34,556 bases of DNA from an uncultured Clostridia bacterium (lineage in GTDB: Bacteria; Bacillota; Clostridia; Oscillospirales; Ruminococcaceae), in contig CANDVA010000024.1 in assembly GCA_947389015.1 (NCBI GenBank), forward strand, positions 1 to 34,556. The letters run 5' to 3'. The notes under the pieces are model-generated. The model ran no database searches and was not told the origin of the DNA. It saw only the letters and a list, made by a program, of their open reading frames with translations. A program made the translations under genes and the position numbers. This document shows, in pieces, positions 23,695 through 31,057 of this stretch (position 1 is its first letter; each line of letters opens with the position of its first letter).

Positions 23695-25083
23695 ATGCCG
23701 AATATGAGCTTAAAAAAGAACGAGATGCCTGTTCAGGACGCTGACGTCCGCAATAAAAATTTCCAAGAGGTGGCTCTCGGCTACACCGAGGAACAGGCGC
23801 TCGACGAGGCGGAGCGCTGCCTTAACTGCAAGAACAAGCCTTGCGTGGGCGGCTGCCCCGTAGCTATCGACATTCCCGCGTTTATCGCCAAGATACGCGA
23901 AAAGGATTTCGAGGGCGCTTATCAGGTCATTGCCAAGAGCAGCTCGCTGCCCGCGGTATGCGGACGCGTCTGCCCGCAGGAAACGCAGTGCGAGAGCAAG
24001 TGCGTTCGCGGTATCAAGGGCGAGCCCGTAGCGATAGGCAGACTGGAGCGTTTCGTTGCCGATTGGCACAACGCTCACTCGGCCGAGGCGGCTGCCGTTC
24101 CCGCGAAGAACGGACACAAGTGCGCGATAATCGGAGCGGGACCGTCGGGACTTACCTGTGCGGGCGACCTCGCGAAAATGGGTTACGATGTCACCGTTTT
24201 TGAGGCTCTGCACCTCGCGGGCGGTGTTCTGGTGTACGGTATCCCCGAGTTCAGACTGCCGAAGTCTATCGTTCAGCACGAGGTCGACAACCTGAAGGCG
24301 CTCGGCGTCAAGGTCGAGACCAACGTCGTTATCGGTCGTACTATCGAGGTAGACGAGCTGTTTGAGCAGGGCTTTGAGGCTATTTTCATAGGTTCGGGCG
24401 CGGGCTTGCCGAGATTTATGAATATTCCCGGCGAAAACCTCAAGGGCGTATACTCGGCGAACGAGTTCCTTACCCGCGTAAACCTGATGAAGGCGTACAA
24501 GGAGGGCTCCGATACGCCTATTAAAAAGAATACAAGCGTTGCGGTCGTAGGCGGCGGAAACGTCGCGATGGACGCGGCGCGCTGCGCAAAGCGTCTCGGC
24601 GCTGAGAACGTGTACATAGTATACCGCCGCGGCGAGGAAGAAATGCCGGCGCGTAACGAGGAGATCGAGCACGCAAAGGAAGAGGGCATTATCTTCAAAA
24701 CGCTGAATAATCCCGTTGAGATACTCGGTAACGAGCACAAGTTTGTTACGGGAATGAAGTGCGTTGAAATGGAGCTCGGAGAGCCCGACGCGTCGGGTCG
24801 CCGCAGACCTATCGAGAAGCCGGACAGCGAATTCGTGCTTGACGTTGATTGCGTGGTAATGTCGATCGGCACGTCGCCCAATCCTCTTATCCGCAACACC
24901 ACAAAGGGTCTCGAGACCAACAAGCACGGCTGCTTTATAGCGGACGACAACGGACAAACCTCGCGCGAGGGCGTTTTCGCGGGCGGCGACGCGGTAACGG
25001 GAGCGGCTACGGTAATCCTCGCAATGGGCGCGGGCAAGACCGCCGCAAAGGCAATGGACGAGTATATCAAGAGCAAGTCTTAA
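23695..25083 (+). CDS. nfnB: NADH-dependent ferredoxin:NADP+ oxidoreductase, beta subunit
   Basis: 462 aa, often annotated gltA or glutamate synthase small subunit. The N-terminal ferredoxin-like domain holds CX2CX4CX3C (Cys42, 45, 50, 54) and a second cysteine group in CGRVCPQETQCESKC (about 95-110), ligating two [4Fe-4S] clusters. The FAD motif is IIGAGPSGLTCAG (about 146) and the NADP(H) motif is VVGGGNVAMDAAR (about 283). The C-terminal GGDAVTGAATVILAMGAG closes the FAD site. There is no glutamate synthase large subunit nearby, and the nfnA neighbour settles the role. A terminator follows. Confidence 0.92.
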   Translation: MPNMSLKKNEMPVQDADVRNKNFQEVALGYTEEQALDEAERCLNCKNKPCVGGCPVAIDIPAFIAKIREKDFEGAYQVIAKSSSLPAVCGRVCPQETQCESKCVRGIKGEPVAIGRLERFVADWHNAHSAEAAAVPAKNGHKCAIIGAGPSGLTCAGDLAKMGYDVTVFEALHLAGGVLVYGIPEFRLPKSIVQHEVDNLKALGVKVETNVVIGRTIEVDELFEQGFEAIFIGSGAGLPRFMNIPGENLKGVYSANEFLTRVNLMKAYKEGSDTPIKKNTSVAVVGGGNVAMDAARCAKRLGAENVYIVYRRGEEEMPARNEEIEHAKEEGIIFKTLNNPVEILGNEHKFVTGMKCVEMELGEPDASGRRRPIEKPDSEFVLDVDCVVMSIGTSPNPLIRNTTKGLETNKHGCFIADDNGQTSREGVFAGGDAVTGAATVILAMGAGKTAAKAMDEYIKSKS

Positions 25084-25127
25084 TTCGACGGTAAGGAATA
25101 TTATTCGCCATTATTTCTTAAAGTATT

Positions 25128-25158
25128 AAAAAGGCAGTCTGTACAGGCTGCCTTTTTT
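25128..25158. terminator. Terminator after nfnAB
   Basis: AAAAAGGCAG (25128-25137) pairs with CTGCCTTTTTT (25148-25158), 10-nt loop. Its A-run also allows termination of the opposite strand. Confidence 0.85.
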
Positions 25159-25167
25159 GATGTTTTA

Positions 25168-25440
25168 TCAGAGGTCGGGAGTGTCGAAAAAAAGTATCTT
25201 ATCCGCGCTCTTTCCCTCTGTCTCGAAGAGTATTATCGTGTTTGAACCTTTTTTCAGCAGCGACGCAGACAAGCTTACGATCTCATCTGCCATACCAATA
25301 TGAAATTCGCCGATATTGCCACCAATACGGGCTTTTGCTGCGCCAACGGCCTTTGCCGAAAAATATGCGGATATTACGGACGAACGCCCGCCGAAATACG
25401 TTTCGGAAAGTAAAAAAGTTATTTTGTTTTTAAACGTCAA
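25168..25440 (-). pseudogene. Possible GH35 beta-galactosidase C-terminal remnant
   Basis: A 90-codon frame ends with RIGGNIGEFHIG, then SLSASLLKKGSNTIILFETEG and ILFFDTPDL. This recalls the C-terminal jelly-roll of GH35 beta-galactosidases (NGFNLGRFW...IGP, LYLPxxLLKKGENEIxxFExEG, PxL). There is no SD or credible start, and the 5' side runs directly into the GH13 promoter region. It reads as the surviving tail of a deleted gene; the family match is from memory of the pattern. Confidence 0.4.
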
Positions 25441-25471
25441 AAATATTATAGTATTGTAAATCAGTATTATT

Positions 25472-25499
25472 TTGCTTGCTTTTAGCGTTTTTTTATAGT
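25472..25499 (+). promoter_or_regulatory. Possible promoter of the GH13 gene
   Basis: TTGCTT (25472-25477), 16-bp spacer, TATAGT (25494-25499), in a very AT-rich leader 65 bp before the start codon. Confidence 0.35.
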
Positions 25500-25564
25500 A
25501 TTATATTATTAAGAATATTAATTTGATATTTCGGAAATATAATTTATTGAAGGAGGCTTTGATC

Positions 25565-27124
25565 ATGAATACGATCAATCAGCCCGCGTGGCTTGACAAC
25601 GCAATTTTTTACGAGATATATCCCCAGTCTTTCTGTGACAGCAACGGCGACGGTATAGGAGATTTCAACGGGATAATCGGCAAGCTCGATTACATTAAGG
25701 CGCTTGGCTGCAATGCGATATGGCTTAACCCTTGCTTTAAATCGCCGTTCGGCGACGCGGGCTACGATGTTTCCGATTATTATTCCGCCGCGCCGCGATA
25801 CGGCACTAACGAGGATTTAAAGTGCCTCTTTGACGAGGTCCACAAGCGCGGTATGCACATTCTTCTTGACCTTGTCCCCGGGCACACCTCCGTTGAGCAT
25901 AAGTGGTTCAAGGAGTCTATGAGGGCGGAAAGAAACGCGTACACCGACCGCTATGTATGGACGGACAGTATCTGGGAGGAGCCTCAGGGCATGGGCTGTA
26001 TACGCGGTATTTCCGACAGGGACGGCTCGTGTGCGGTAAACTTTTTCTCACATCAGCCCGCGCTGAATTATGGTTTTTACAAGCCCGATCCCGATAAAAA
26101 ATGGCAGCAGTCAATGGACAGCGAGGGGGCGAGGGCTACGCTCGAGGAGCTGAAAAACATTATGCGATTCTGGCTCGGAATGGGCTGCGACGGATTTCGC
26201 GTGGATATGGCGGGGTCGTTGGTAAAGCACGACGAGGACGGCAAGGGAACTATAAAATTATGGCAGAACGTCCGCGAATTTCTCGATAAGGAATTTCCGC
26301 AGGCGGCAATGGTCTCCGAGTGGGGAGAGCCTGACAAGTCGTTGCAGGGCGGTTTCCATATGGATTTTCTGCTGCATTTCGGACCGTCGCACTATAACGA
26401 TCTGTTCCGCTGCGGCGAGCCGTTTTTCTCAAGACGCGGCAAGGGAGACGTCTCCGAATTTGTGAAAAAATATATCGAAAATTACGTAAAATCCAATAAA
26501 AAAGGACTTATCTGCATACCCTCGGGAAATCACGATATGGACAGACTTGCCCGCGATTGCTACGGCAACGATCTAAAAGTGGCTTTTGCGTTTATGCTGT
26601 CAATGCCCGGCGCGCCGTTTATTTATTACGGCGACGAGATCGGAATGCGGTACGTGGAGGGGCTCGCGTCGGTCGAAGGCGGCTACGGCAGAACGGGATC
26701 GCGCTCGCCTATGCAATGGGATAATTCCACCAACGCGGGCTTCAGCTCCGCACCCTCGGATAAGCTTTACATTAAGCAGGACAACAGTCCCGACCGCCCT
26801 ACGGTAAAGGCGCAGATGACCGACGAAAACTCGCTTTATAACGAAATAAAGCGGCTTATTGAAGTCCGTCAGTCACATGCCGCTTTGCAAAGCCACGGTG
26901 AGATAGAATTTCTGTATGCCGAAAAGAATGCCTATCCGCTGGTATATTTAAGAAGCGGCGGAGACGAAAAAATTCTCGTGATAATAAACCCCGCCGACAG
27001 AGAAGTGACCTACGACTGCAAGTTTTTCCTGAAGGAGAAAATATATTCGGTAGGCGAGGGACTGTCCGTGAACAACGCAAAAATTACCGTTCCGCCATGT
27101 TTTGCGGGATATTACGAGGTTTAA
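25565..27124 (+). CDS. GH13 alpha-glucosidase/alpha-amylase family enzyme
   Basis: 519 aa from ATG 25565, which has GAAGGAGG upstream. Cytoplasmic: no signal peptide. The (beta/alpha)8 barrel carries the four GH13 regions: DLVPGHT (region I), GFRVDMAG with nucleophile Asp214, VSEWGEP with acid/base Glu252, and SGNHDMDR with Asp324. The opening FYEIYPQSFCDSNGDGIGDF and the calcium-like DSNGDGIGD loop are typical of alpha-glucosidase, oligo-1,6-glucosidase and trehalose synthase relatives. A C-terminal beta domain (about 440-519) follows. Region I has GHT in place of the common NHT/NHC. Substrate (maltodextrin, isomaltose or similar) cannot be fixed from sequence. No transporter is adjacent. 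Confidence 0.9.
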   Translation: MNTINQPAWLDNAIFYEIYPQSFCDSNGDGIGDFNGIIGKLDYIKALGCNAIWLNPCFKSPFGDAGYDVSDYYSAAPRYGTNEDLKCLFDEVHKRGMHILLDLVPGHTSVEHKWFKESMRAERNAYTDRYVWTDSIWEEPQGMGCIRGISDRDGSCAVNFFSHQPALNYGFYKPDPDKKWQQSMDSEGARATLEELKNIMRFWLGMGCDGFRVDMAGSLVKHDEDGKGTIKLWQNVREFLDKEFPQAAMVSEWGEPDKSLQGGFHMDFLLHFGPSHYNDLFRCGEPFFSRRGKGDVSEFVKKYIENYVKSNKKGLICIPSGNHDMDRLARDCYGNDLKVAFAFMLSMPGAPFIYYGDEIGMRYVEGLASVEGGYGRTGSRSPMQWDNSTNAGFSSAPSDKLYIKQDNSPDRPTVKAQMTDENSLYNEIKRLIEVRQSHAALQSHGEIEFLYAEKNAYPLVYLRSGGDEKILVIINPADREVTYDCKFFLKEKIYSVGEGLSVNNAKITVPPCFAGYYEV

Positions 27125-27263
27125 ATCAGAGCGTACAAATTTTTTAACATAATACCGAAGTGTGTTCATATTGACCGAGAGACAGGTATCGGGCGTTAAT
27201 ATTGACACGCTTCGGCTGTTTTATGACTTTCGAAGAACAGGAAATGTTTTTGACGTTCCTATG

Positions 27264-27272
27264 TGATATAAT
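27264..27272 (+). promoter_or_regulatory. Extended -10 promoter of the AraC-kinase gene
   Basis: TGA followed by TATAAT (27267-27272) with no good -35 at normal spacing. GGAAGGAGG precedes the ATG at 27300. Confidence 0.45.
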
Positions 27273-27299
27273 AAAGCTATCCCAGGAAGGAGGACTTTC

Positions 27300-28601
27300 A
27301 TGCAAAACACCGACATTATCAGAGCAGGCATCGCTTATATTGAGCAAAACCTAAAAACCGATATTACGCCCGAGGAATTAGCTCAGATGGCCGGCTATTC
27401 GGTATGTCACTATCAATACCTGTTTGCACAGGTGATGGGTGTGTCGTTGGCTGCCTATATAAACAGGCGGCGTCTGGATCGCGCGCTGGAGGAAATAAGC
27501 GTTAAGCGCAAGGCGATAGACGTGGCTATGGATTACGGCTTCGACACCTATGCCGGATTTTACAAGGCATTTTTGCGAATGTATGGCTGTTCTCCAAAAA
27601 AATATTTATCCATTTACGGAACTCATCAATCAATTTCGGAGGTATTATCTATGTTAACTGAAACAGAATTGAGAAAAGTACTGAACAATTGGGACATTCC
27701 GCAGGGTCTGCCCATCAGCGACGTGAAGATCGTGGACGGTACAAAAACGGCAAACAATGTATGGCAAGTTGGTAAGGACTATATACTTAAAACGGGTGAT
27801 AGGGCAGCGCTGCTGCTGAACGCACGGATTGCGAAAGCTATGGCGTCGCAAGGTCTCGCCGCGGCGGTCCCGATCCCGACAAAAGACGGCGGAGAGCTTA
27901 CGGACGATAAGAATTGTTTTGTGCTGATACGCAAGTCAACGGGCGAGCCGCTGTCCAAAGCCGAACGCTTTGGTGCGAAATGCGGTGATTTCGGGTTCAA
28001 ATACGGACAAAGTATCGCCAAACTGCATAATGCACTGGCTAAGGTAGAAAGTGACATTCAGCCGTTCGAGCAGAACTTATTTGAGCATGTGACCGAATGG
28101 GCGTTGCCGCTCGTGAAAAAACAGAATATTCAATGGAATATGGGGATTTCGGAGAGCTTTTTTGAGGAGTATATTCGAGATTTCGGCGCGCTGTTTGAAA
28201 AGCTGACCAAGCAATTGATACATCGCGACACCAATCCGTGCAATATTTTGTTTAATAACGGCGAAGTAATCGGTTTTGCCGACTTTGAGCTGAGCGAACG
28301 GAGCGTGCGTTTATGGGATCCCTGCTATTGCGCCACGGGAATACTGTCCGAGCAGCGGGATACCGAAAACGCTTATGATAAATTCCCGGAAATATTGGAT
28401 TCTATCCTGCACGGTTACGATAGCGTCAATCCTCTGACACCTGAGGAAAAACAGGCTGTCTACTATGTTATTTGCTCTATACAGATGATTTGCGTGGCGT
28501 ATTTTGAAAGCGTCAACGAATATAAGGAGTTGGCGAAAACAAATCGCGAAATGCTGCTGTATATTATAGAGCAAAAGAATCGTATAAACGGCATTTTTTG
28601 A
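27300..28601 (+). CDS. AraC-type DNA-binding domain fused to APH-like phosphotransferase
   Basis: 433 aa. Residues 1-105 are a two-HTH AraC/XylS domain (LAQMAGYSVCHYQYLFAQVMG, then AIDVAMDYGFDTYAGFYKAF and the final GCSPKKY). Residues 118-433 are an aminoglycoside-phosphotransferase-like kinase with the catalytic loop LIHRDTNPCNILF (Asp310, Asn315) and the metal-binding DFE (Asp328). The kinase could modify a small molecule that the DNA-binding part responds to, or resistance and regulation may simply be joined. A GGAGG sits 8 nt before an in-frame internal ATG at 27651 (Met118), exactly at the domain boundary, so the kinase may also be made alone. The true substrate is unknown. Confidence 0.85.
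   Translation: MQNTDIIRAGIAYIEQNLKTDITPEELAQMAGYSVCHYQYLFAQVMGVSLAAYINRRRLDRALEEISVKRKAIDVAMDYGFDTYAGFYKAFLRMYGCSPKKYLSIYGTHQSISEVLSMLTETELRKVLNNWDIPQGLPISDVKIVDGTKTANNVWQVGKDYILKTGDRAALLLNARIAKAMASQGLAAAVPIPTKDGGELTDDKNCFVLIRKSTGEPLSKAERFGAKCGDFGFKYGQSIAKLHNALAKVESDIQPFEQNLFEHVTEWALPLVKKQNIQWNMGISESFFEEYIRDFGALFEKLTKQLIHRDTNPCNILFNNGEVIGFADFELSERSVRLWDPCYCATGILSEQRDTENAYDKFPEILDSILHGYDSVNPLTPEEKQAVYYVICSIQMICVAYFESVNEYKELAKTNREMLLYIIEQKNRINGIF
27642..27653 (+). promoter_or_regulatory. Internal ribosome binding site before the kinase domain
   Basis: The sequence cggaggtattatct precedes ATG at 27651, a near-ideal SD and spacing, in frame with the fused gene. Confidence 0.55.
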
Positions 28602-28644
28602 TTGTTTCGTCTCTTGAAATACAGACCTGTTCCGAATATCGCTG

Positions 28645-28673
28645 TTGACATTTGAAATAATATGTGGTATAAT
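28645..28673 (+). promoter_or_regulatory. Consensus promoter of the SDR gene
   Basis: TTGACA (28645-28650), 17-bp spacer, TATAAT (28668-28673): a full match to consensus. This excludes the longer reading that would start inside it. Confidence 0.85.
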
Positions 28674-28707
28674 TACTTTAACAAATTTATTTTGGAGGTA
28701 TGTGGTT

Positions 28708-29457
28708 ATGGAGCTATTAAAGGATCAGGTCGCTTTTGTTACCGGAGGAACGCGCGGTATCGGATATGCTATCGTGCATACGTTCCTTGAAAACAAGGCT
28801 AAGGTTGTTCTCTGCGGTTCGAGGCCCGAGACCGCGCAGAAGGCTGTCGATGCGTTGAAAGCCGAAAACAGAGCTTTTGAAGTCGAGGGTATGTCTCCCG
28901 ATTTGACGGATTATGCGAGTGTGAAAAAGGCTATCAACGAGGTCAAGGCAAAGTATGGCAGGATCGATGTCGTTGTCAACAACGCGGGAATAAGCGCTTC
29001 CGAACCGCTGTACAATTACGACCCGAAGAATTTCGACAAGATCATGCTGCTTAACGTAAACTCCTGCTTCTATACCGCAAGAGCTGCCGCGCCGATCATG
29101 AAAGAAAACGGCGGAGGAGTTATTCTCAACACTTCGTCAATGGTATCTATTTATGGACAGCCCGCAGGCGTTGGTTATCCCGCCTCCAAGTTTGCAGTGA
29201 ACGGTATAACCAAGTCGCTCGCACGTGAACTGGCAAAGGATCGGATACGCGTAAATGCGGTTGCGCCCGGCGTTACCGATACCGATATGGTCTCCGCTCT
29301 CCCCGAACAGACGCGTCAGTATATCACCTCCACTATTCCGCTCGGCAGGATCGGTACTCCTCAGGACATCGCGAACGCGTTCCTGTTCCTTGCAAGTCCC
29401 CTAGCTTCATATATCACGGGCGAGATACTCTCCGTTGACGGCTGCGCAAGGACATGA
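28708..29457 (+). CDS. Short-chain dehydrogenase/reductase (FabG-like)
   Basis: 249 aa from the ATG with GGAGG 9 nt upstream. Classical SDR: nucleotide-binding VTGGTRGIG (about 11-19), NNAG, catalytic Ser in NTSSMVS, and YPASK with Tyr157 and Lys161. The C-terminal APGVTDTDM and SYITGEILSVDG are usual for FabG-type oxidoreductases. The segment FLENKAKVVLCGSRPE with Arg after the second strand suggests NADPH preference. It stands alone between its own promoter and a strong terminator, so the context gives no substrate. Confidence 0.92.
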   Translation: MELLKDQVAFVTGGTRGIGYAIVHTFLENKAKVVLCGSRPETAQKAVDALKAENRAFEVEGMSPDLTDYASVKKAINEVKAKYGRIDVVVNNAGISASEPLYNYDPKNFDKIMLLNVNSCFYTARAAAPIMKENGGGVILNTSSMVSIYGQPAGVGYPASKFAVNGITKSLARELAKDRIRVNAVAPGVTDTDMVSALPEQTRQYITSTIPLGRIGTPQDIANAFLFLASPLASYITGEILSVDGCART

Positions 29458-29465
29458 TTTTGTGT

Positions 29466-29506
29466 ATTATCCCTCCGAACCGATGTCGGAGGGATAATTA
29501 TAATTT
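29466..29506. terminator. Strong terminator after the SDR gene
   Basis: ATTATCCCTCCGA (29466-29478) and TCGGAGGGATAAT (29486-29498) form a 13-bp perfect stem with a 7-nt loop, followed by a T-rich run. Confidence 0.85.
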
Positions 29507-29529
29507 TTTGGATATATCGGGAGGACAAA

Positions 29530-30099
29530 ATGTTTGCGGTAATAGACACAGAAACAACATGGCGCGACGAGGTAATGTCGATCGGGATAGCGGTCTCCGA
29601 CTTCGATAGCTTTGCGCTTTTCGCTAAACGGTACTACATACTTACTCCGTATAAGGATCACGGCGGAATGTACACGGATACGTTGTATGTCTGCACGCCC
29701 GATTGGGAGTGTTCACGAGCCGCAACAATGAAGGATCTGCGCGGATTTCTGGAACGCTATGATGTGACAGATATTTTTGCGTATAACGCTCTTTTCGATT
29801 ATCGTCATCTTCCCGAGCTTCAATACCTTGATTGGTATGATATAATGAAGCTTGCCGCTTATCGGCAATACAATCCGAAAATTCCTCACAACGCCGACTG
29901 CTGCGCTACGGGCAGACTGAAAAGCGGTTACGGTGTGGAGAGCATTTACCGAATGTTAAGCGGCAACACGCGTTATCGCGAGCGCCACAACGCTCTCACC
30001 GACGCGGTCGACGAGCTGGAAATAATGCGAATGTTAAAACAAGGGGTCGCCGCCTATTCTAACGTAAAAATAATGCCTGTCGCCGCAATAACCCCTTGA
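29530..30099 (+). CDS. DEDD-superfamily 3'-5' exonuclease (RNase T/DnaQ-like)
   Basis: 189 aa. ExoI motif VIDTETT (Asp6, Glu8) opens the protein, ExoII is IFAYNALFDYRHL (about 90-102), and ExoIII is RHNALTDAVDELEIM, giving a DEDDh-type active site. Lone proteins of this kind trim RNA or proofread DNA; which one cannot be told. GGGAGG lies 5-6 nt before the ATG. It sits directly upstream of the tRNA locus, whose promoter overlaps its last codons. Confidence 0.82.
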   Translation: MFAVIDTETTWRDEVMSIGIAVSDFDSFALFAKRYYILTPYKDHGGMYTDTLYVCTPDWECSRAATMKDLRGFLERYDVTDIFAYNALFDYRHLPELQYLDWYDIMKLAAYRQYNPKIPHNADCCATGRLKSGYGVESIYRMLSGNTRYRERHNALTDAVDELEIMRMLKQGVAAYSNVKIMPVAAITP

Positions 30100-30124
30100 C
30101 AAAATATAAAAAAAGCTGTATAAT
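30096..30124 (+). promoter_or_regulatory. Consensus promoter of the tRNA-Pro locus
   Basis: TTGACA (30096-30101), 17-bp spacer, TATAAT (30119-30124). It would transcribe the two tRNA-like units and tRNA-Pro. Confidence 0.85.
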
Positions 30125-30157
30125 ATATAAGGTCGACATTTCGTGCCGTTTTTTTAT

Positions 30158-30257
30158 CGGGATGTAGCGGAGCTGGTACCGCACTTCATTTGGGAGCATA
30201 GAACCGTCGGAGCGCTTCGCTGAGCCGTTTGTTGCACATTCCCTTTCACACTACATC
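30158..30257 (+). ncRNA. tRNA-Pro-like structured unit A
   Basis: GATGTAG (30161-30167) pairs with CTACATC (30251-30257) as a 7-bp acceptor-like stem. Inside are a D-arm-like CGG-AGCTGGTA-CCG, an anticodon-arm-like region with TTTGGGA (UGG), and a small AGCG-CTT-CGCT hairpin in place of a normal variable/T region. There is no TTCGA T-loop. I see it as a tRNA-derived RNA or pseudo-tRNA. Confidence 0.5.
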
Positions 30258-30344
30258 GTTGTGGCTCTTTCGTTTCGCGGAAATCTTGGTCGGAAATCCG
30301 TTTGACCACATATTTGACCACTTTGAGAAAAAATTTTATAAAAT

Positions 30345-30443
30345 CGAGATGTAGGGTAACGGTCACCCACTTGTTTTGGGAGCATAGAACTGTTGGAGAG
30401 CTTTGCAGAGCCGTTTTCCGCGTATTCCCTTTCACACTACATC
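30345..30443 (+). ncRNA. tRNA-Pro-like structured unit B
   Basis: Second copy, 187 bp after unit A. The acceptor-like stem GATGTAG (30348-30354)/CTACATC (30437-30443) is kept and TTTTGGGA is kept. The D-arm changed on both sides (GCGG/CCGC became GGGT/ACCC) so that pairing is preserved. Each unit is followed by the same 90-bp tail with TTTC-GCG-GAAA and TGGTC...GACCA hairpins. Confidence 0.5.
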
Positions 30444-30529
30444 GTCACGGCGCTTTCGTTTCGCGGAAATCTTGGTCGGAAATCCGTTTGACCACATATT
30501 TGACCACTTTGAGAAAAATTTCATAAAAT

Positions 30530-30605
30530 CGGGGTGTAGCCCAGTTGGCAGGGCGCGACATTTGGGATGTCGAGGCCGGGAGTTCGATTCTCCCCACTCC
30601 GACCA
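30530..30605 (+). tRNA. tRNA-Pro (anticodon UGG)
   Basis: Full cloverleaf: acceptor CGGGGTG/CACTCCG, D-arm GCCC/GGGC, anticodon stem CGACA/TGTCG with loop TTTGGGA, T-arm GGGAG/CTCCC with TTCGATT loop, discriminator A and encoded CCA. It reads CCN proline codons. Its 3' end is the likely attachment site of the element whose integrases lie next to it. Confidence 0.95.
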
Positions 30606-30606
30606 C

Positions 30607-30655
30607 AAACCGCATTACAAAGCCTTTTGAGGGCTGTGATGCGGTTTTGTTTTTC
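30607..30655 (+). terminator. Terminator of the tRNA-Pro transcript
   Basis: AAACCGCAT (30607-30615) pairs with ATGCGGTTT (30639-30647), with an inner AGCC/GGCT stem, followed by TTGTTTTT. Confidence 0.8.
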
Positions 30656-30657
30656 AT

Positions 30658-30680
30658 GGATGTAACGATTCGTTACATCC
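30658..30680. repeat. 10-bp arm palindrome; core repeated at 31047-31061
   Basis: GGATGTAACG and CGTTACATCC flank ATT. The core TAACGATTCGTTA recurs at 31048-31060, at the 3' end of the nearer integrase gene. Between tRNA and int this is a plausible arm-type or Xis binding site. Confidence 0.5.
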
Positions 30681-30736
30681 CCTCAAGTATTGCTTTGGTA
30701 GGCGAGAAGTCATGAAGGATGCCTTGCTTTGGGGCG

Positions 30737-30772
30737 ACCTGCTAAGTACCGTTTTAGTGCGGAGGTTTTTTT
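30737..30772 (+). terminator. Possible terminator between tRNA and integrase
   Basis: ACCT/AGGT and CCG/CGG pairings are followed by TTTTTTT (30766-30772). Confidence 0.4.
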
Positions 30773-30775
30773 GGC

Positions 30776-31037
30776 GTATTCTTTGTTTACTGCGGCTCAA
30801 TTTTTGACAAAAAATCTATGAGGTACTCATCTGTAACCTCACCTATGTCGGTATCTCGTGAAGCACGGAGTACCGATTTTGAAAGGTAGCATAATCCGAT
30901 CTTTGAATAATTCGGGGATAAATCGCGCCCGAGTATGAACAAGTCAATTCTGTCAAAACGGCAGTTTTGAAATGACCCTACCTCGCGTTTCACGAAGTAG
31001 GGATTGTATTCTTTGTTTACTGCGACTCAATTTTTGA
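30776..31037. repeat. 32-bp direct repeat, copies 230 bp apart
   Basis: Copies at 30776-30807 and 31006-31037 differ at one base. Each encodes the last residues KIE(P/S)Q and stop of the small minus-strand frame, so the right copy looks like the tail of a second, deleted gene copy. A CCCTAC/GTAGGG hairpin lies at 30976-31002. Confidence 0.6.
30787..30993 (-). CDS. Small unknown protein downstream of the integrases
   Basis: 68 aa, RFDRIDLFILGRDLSPNYSK then GEVTDEYLIDFLSKIEPQ. Not recognised; soluble and protein-like. The only start is a GTG without SD, within a hairpin, so the 5' end may be lost. It could be a small accessory gene of the integrated element. Confidence 0.35.
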   Translation of the reverse strand: MKREVGSFQNCRFDRIDLFILGRDLSPNYSKIGLCYLSKSVLRASRDTDIGEVTDEYLIDFLSKIEPQ

Positions 31038-31057
31038 ACGCACACAATAACGATTCG

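Noticed and set aside
23710-24957. 415-codon minus-strand frame across nfnB
   Set aside because: Shadow of a GC-skewed real gene; low-complexity Arg/Ala/Val composition and no recognisable domain.
23695-25083. Glutamate synthase small subunit
   Set aside because: No large subunit nearby and the partner immediately upstream is NfnA; the NfnB assignment is better supported.
30154-30657. Short proteins in the tRNA region (both strands)
   Set aside because: They arise from the repeated structured tRNA-like units and the tRNA; no SD-supported starts.
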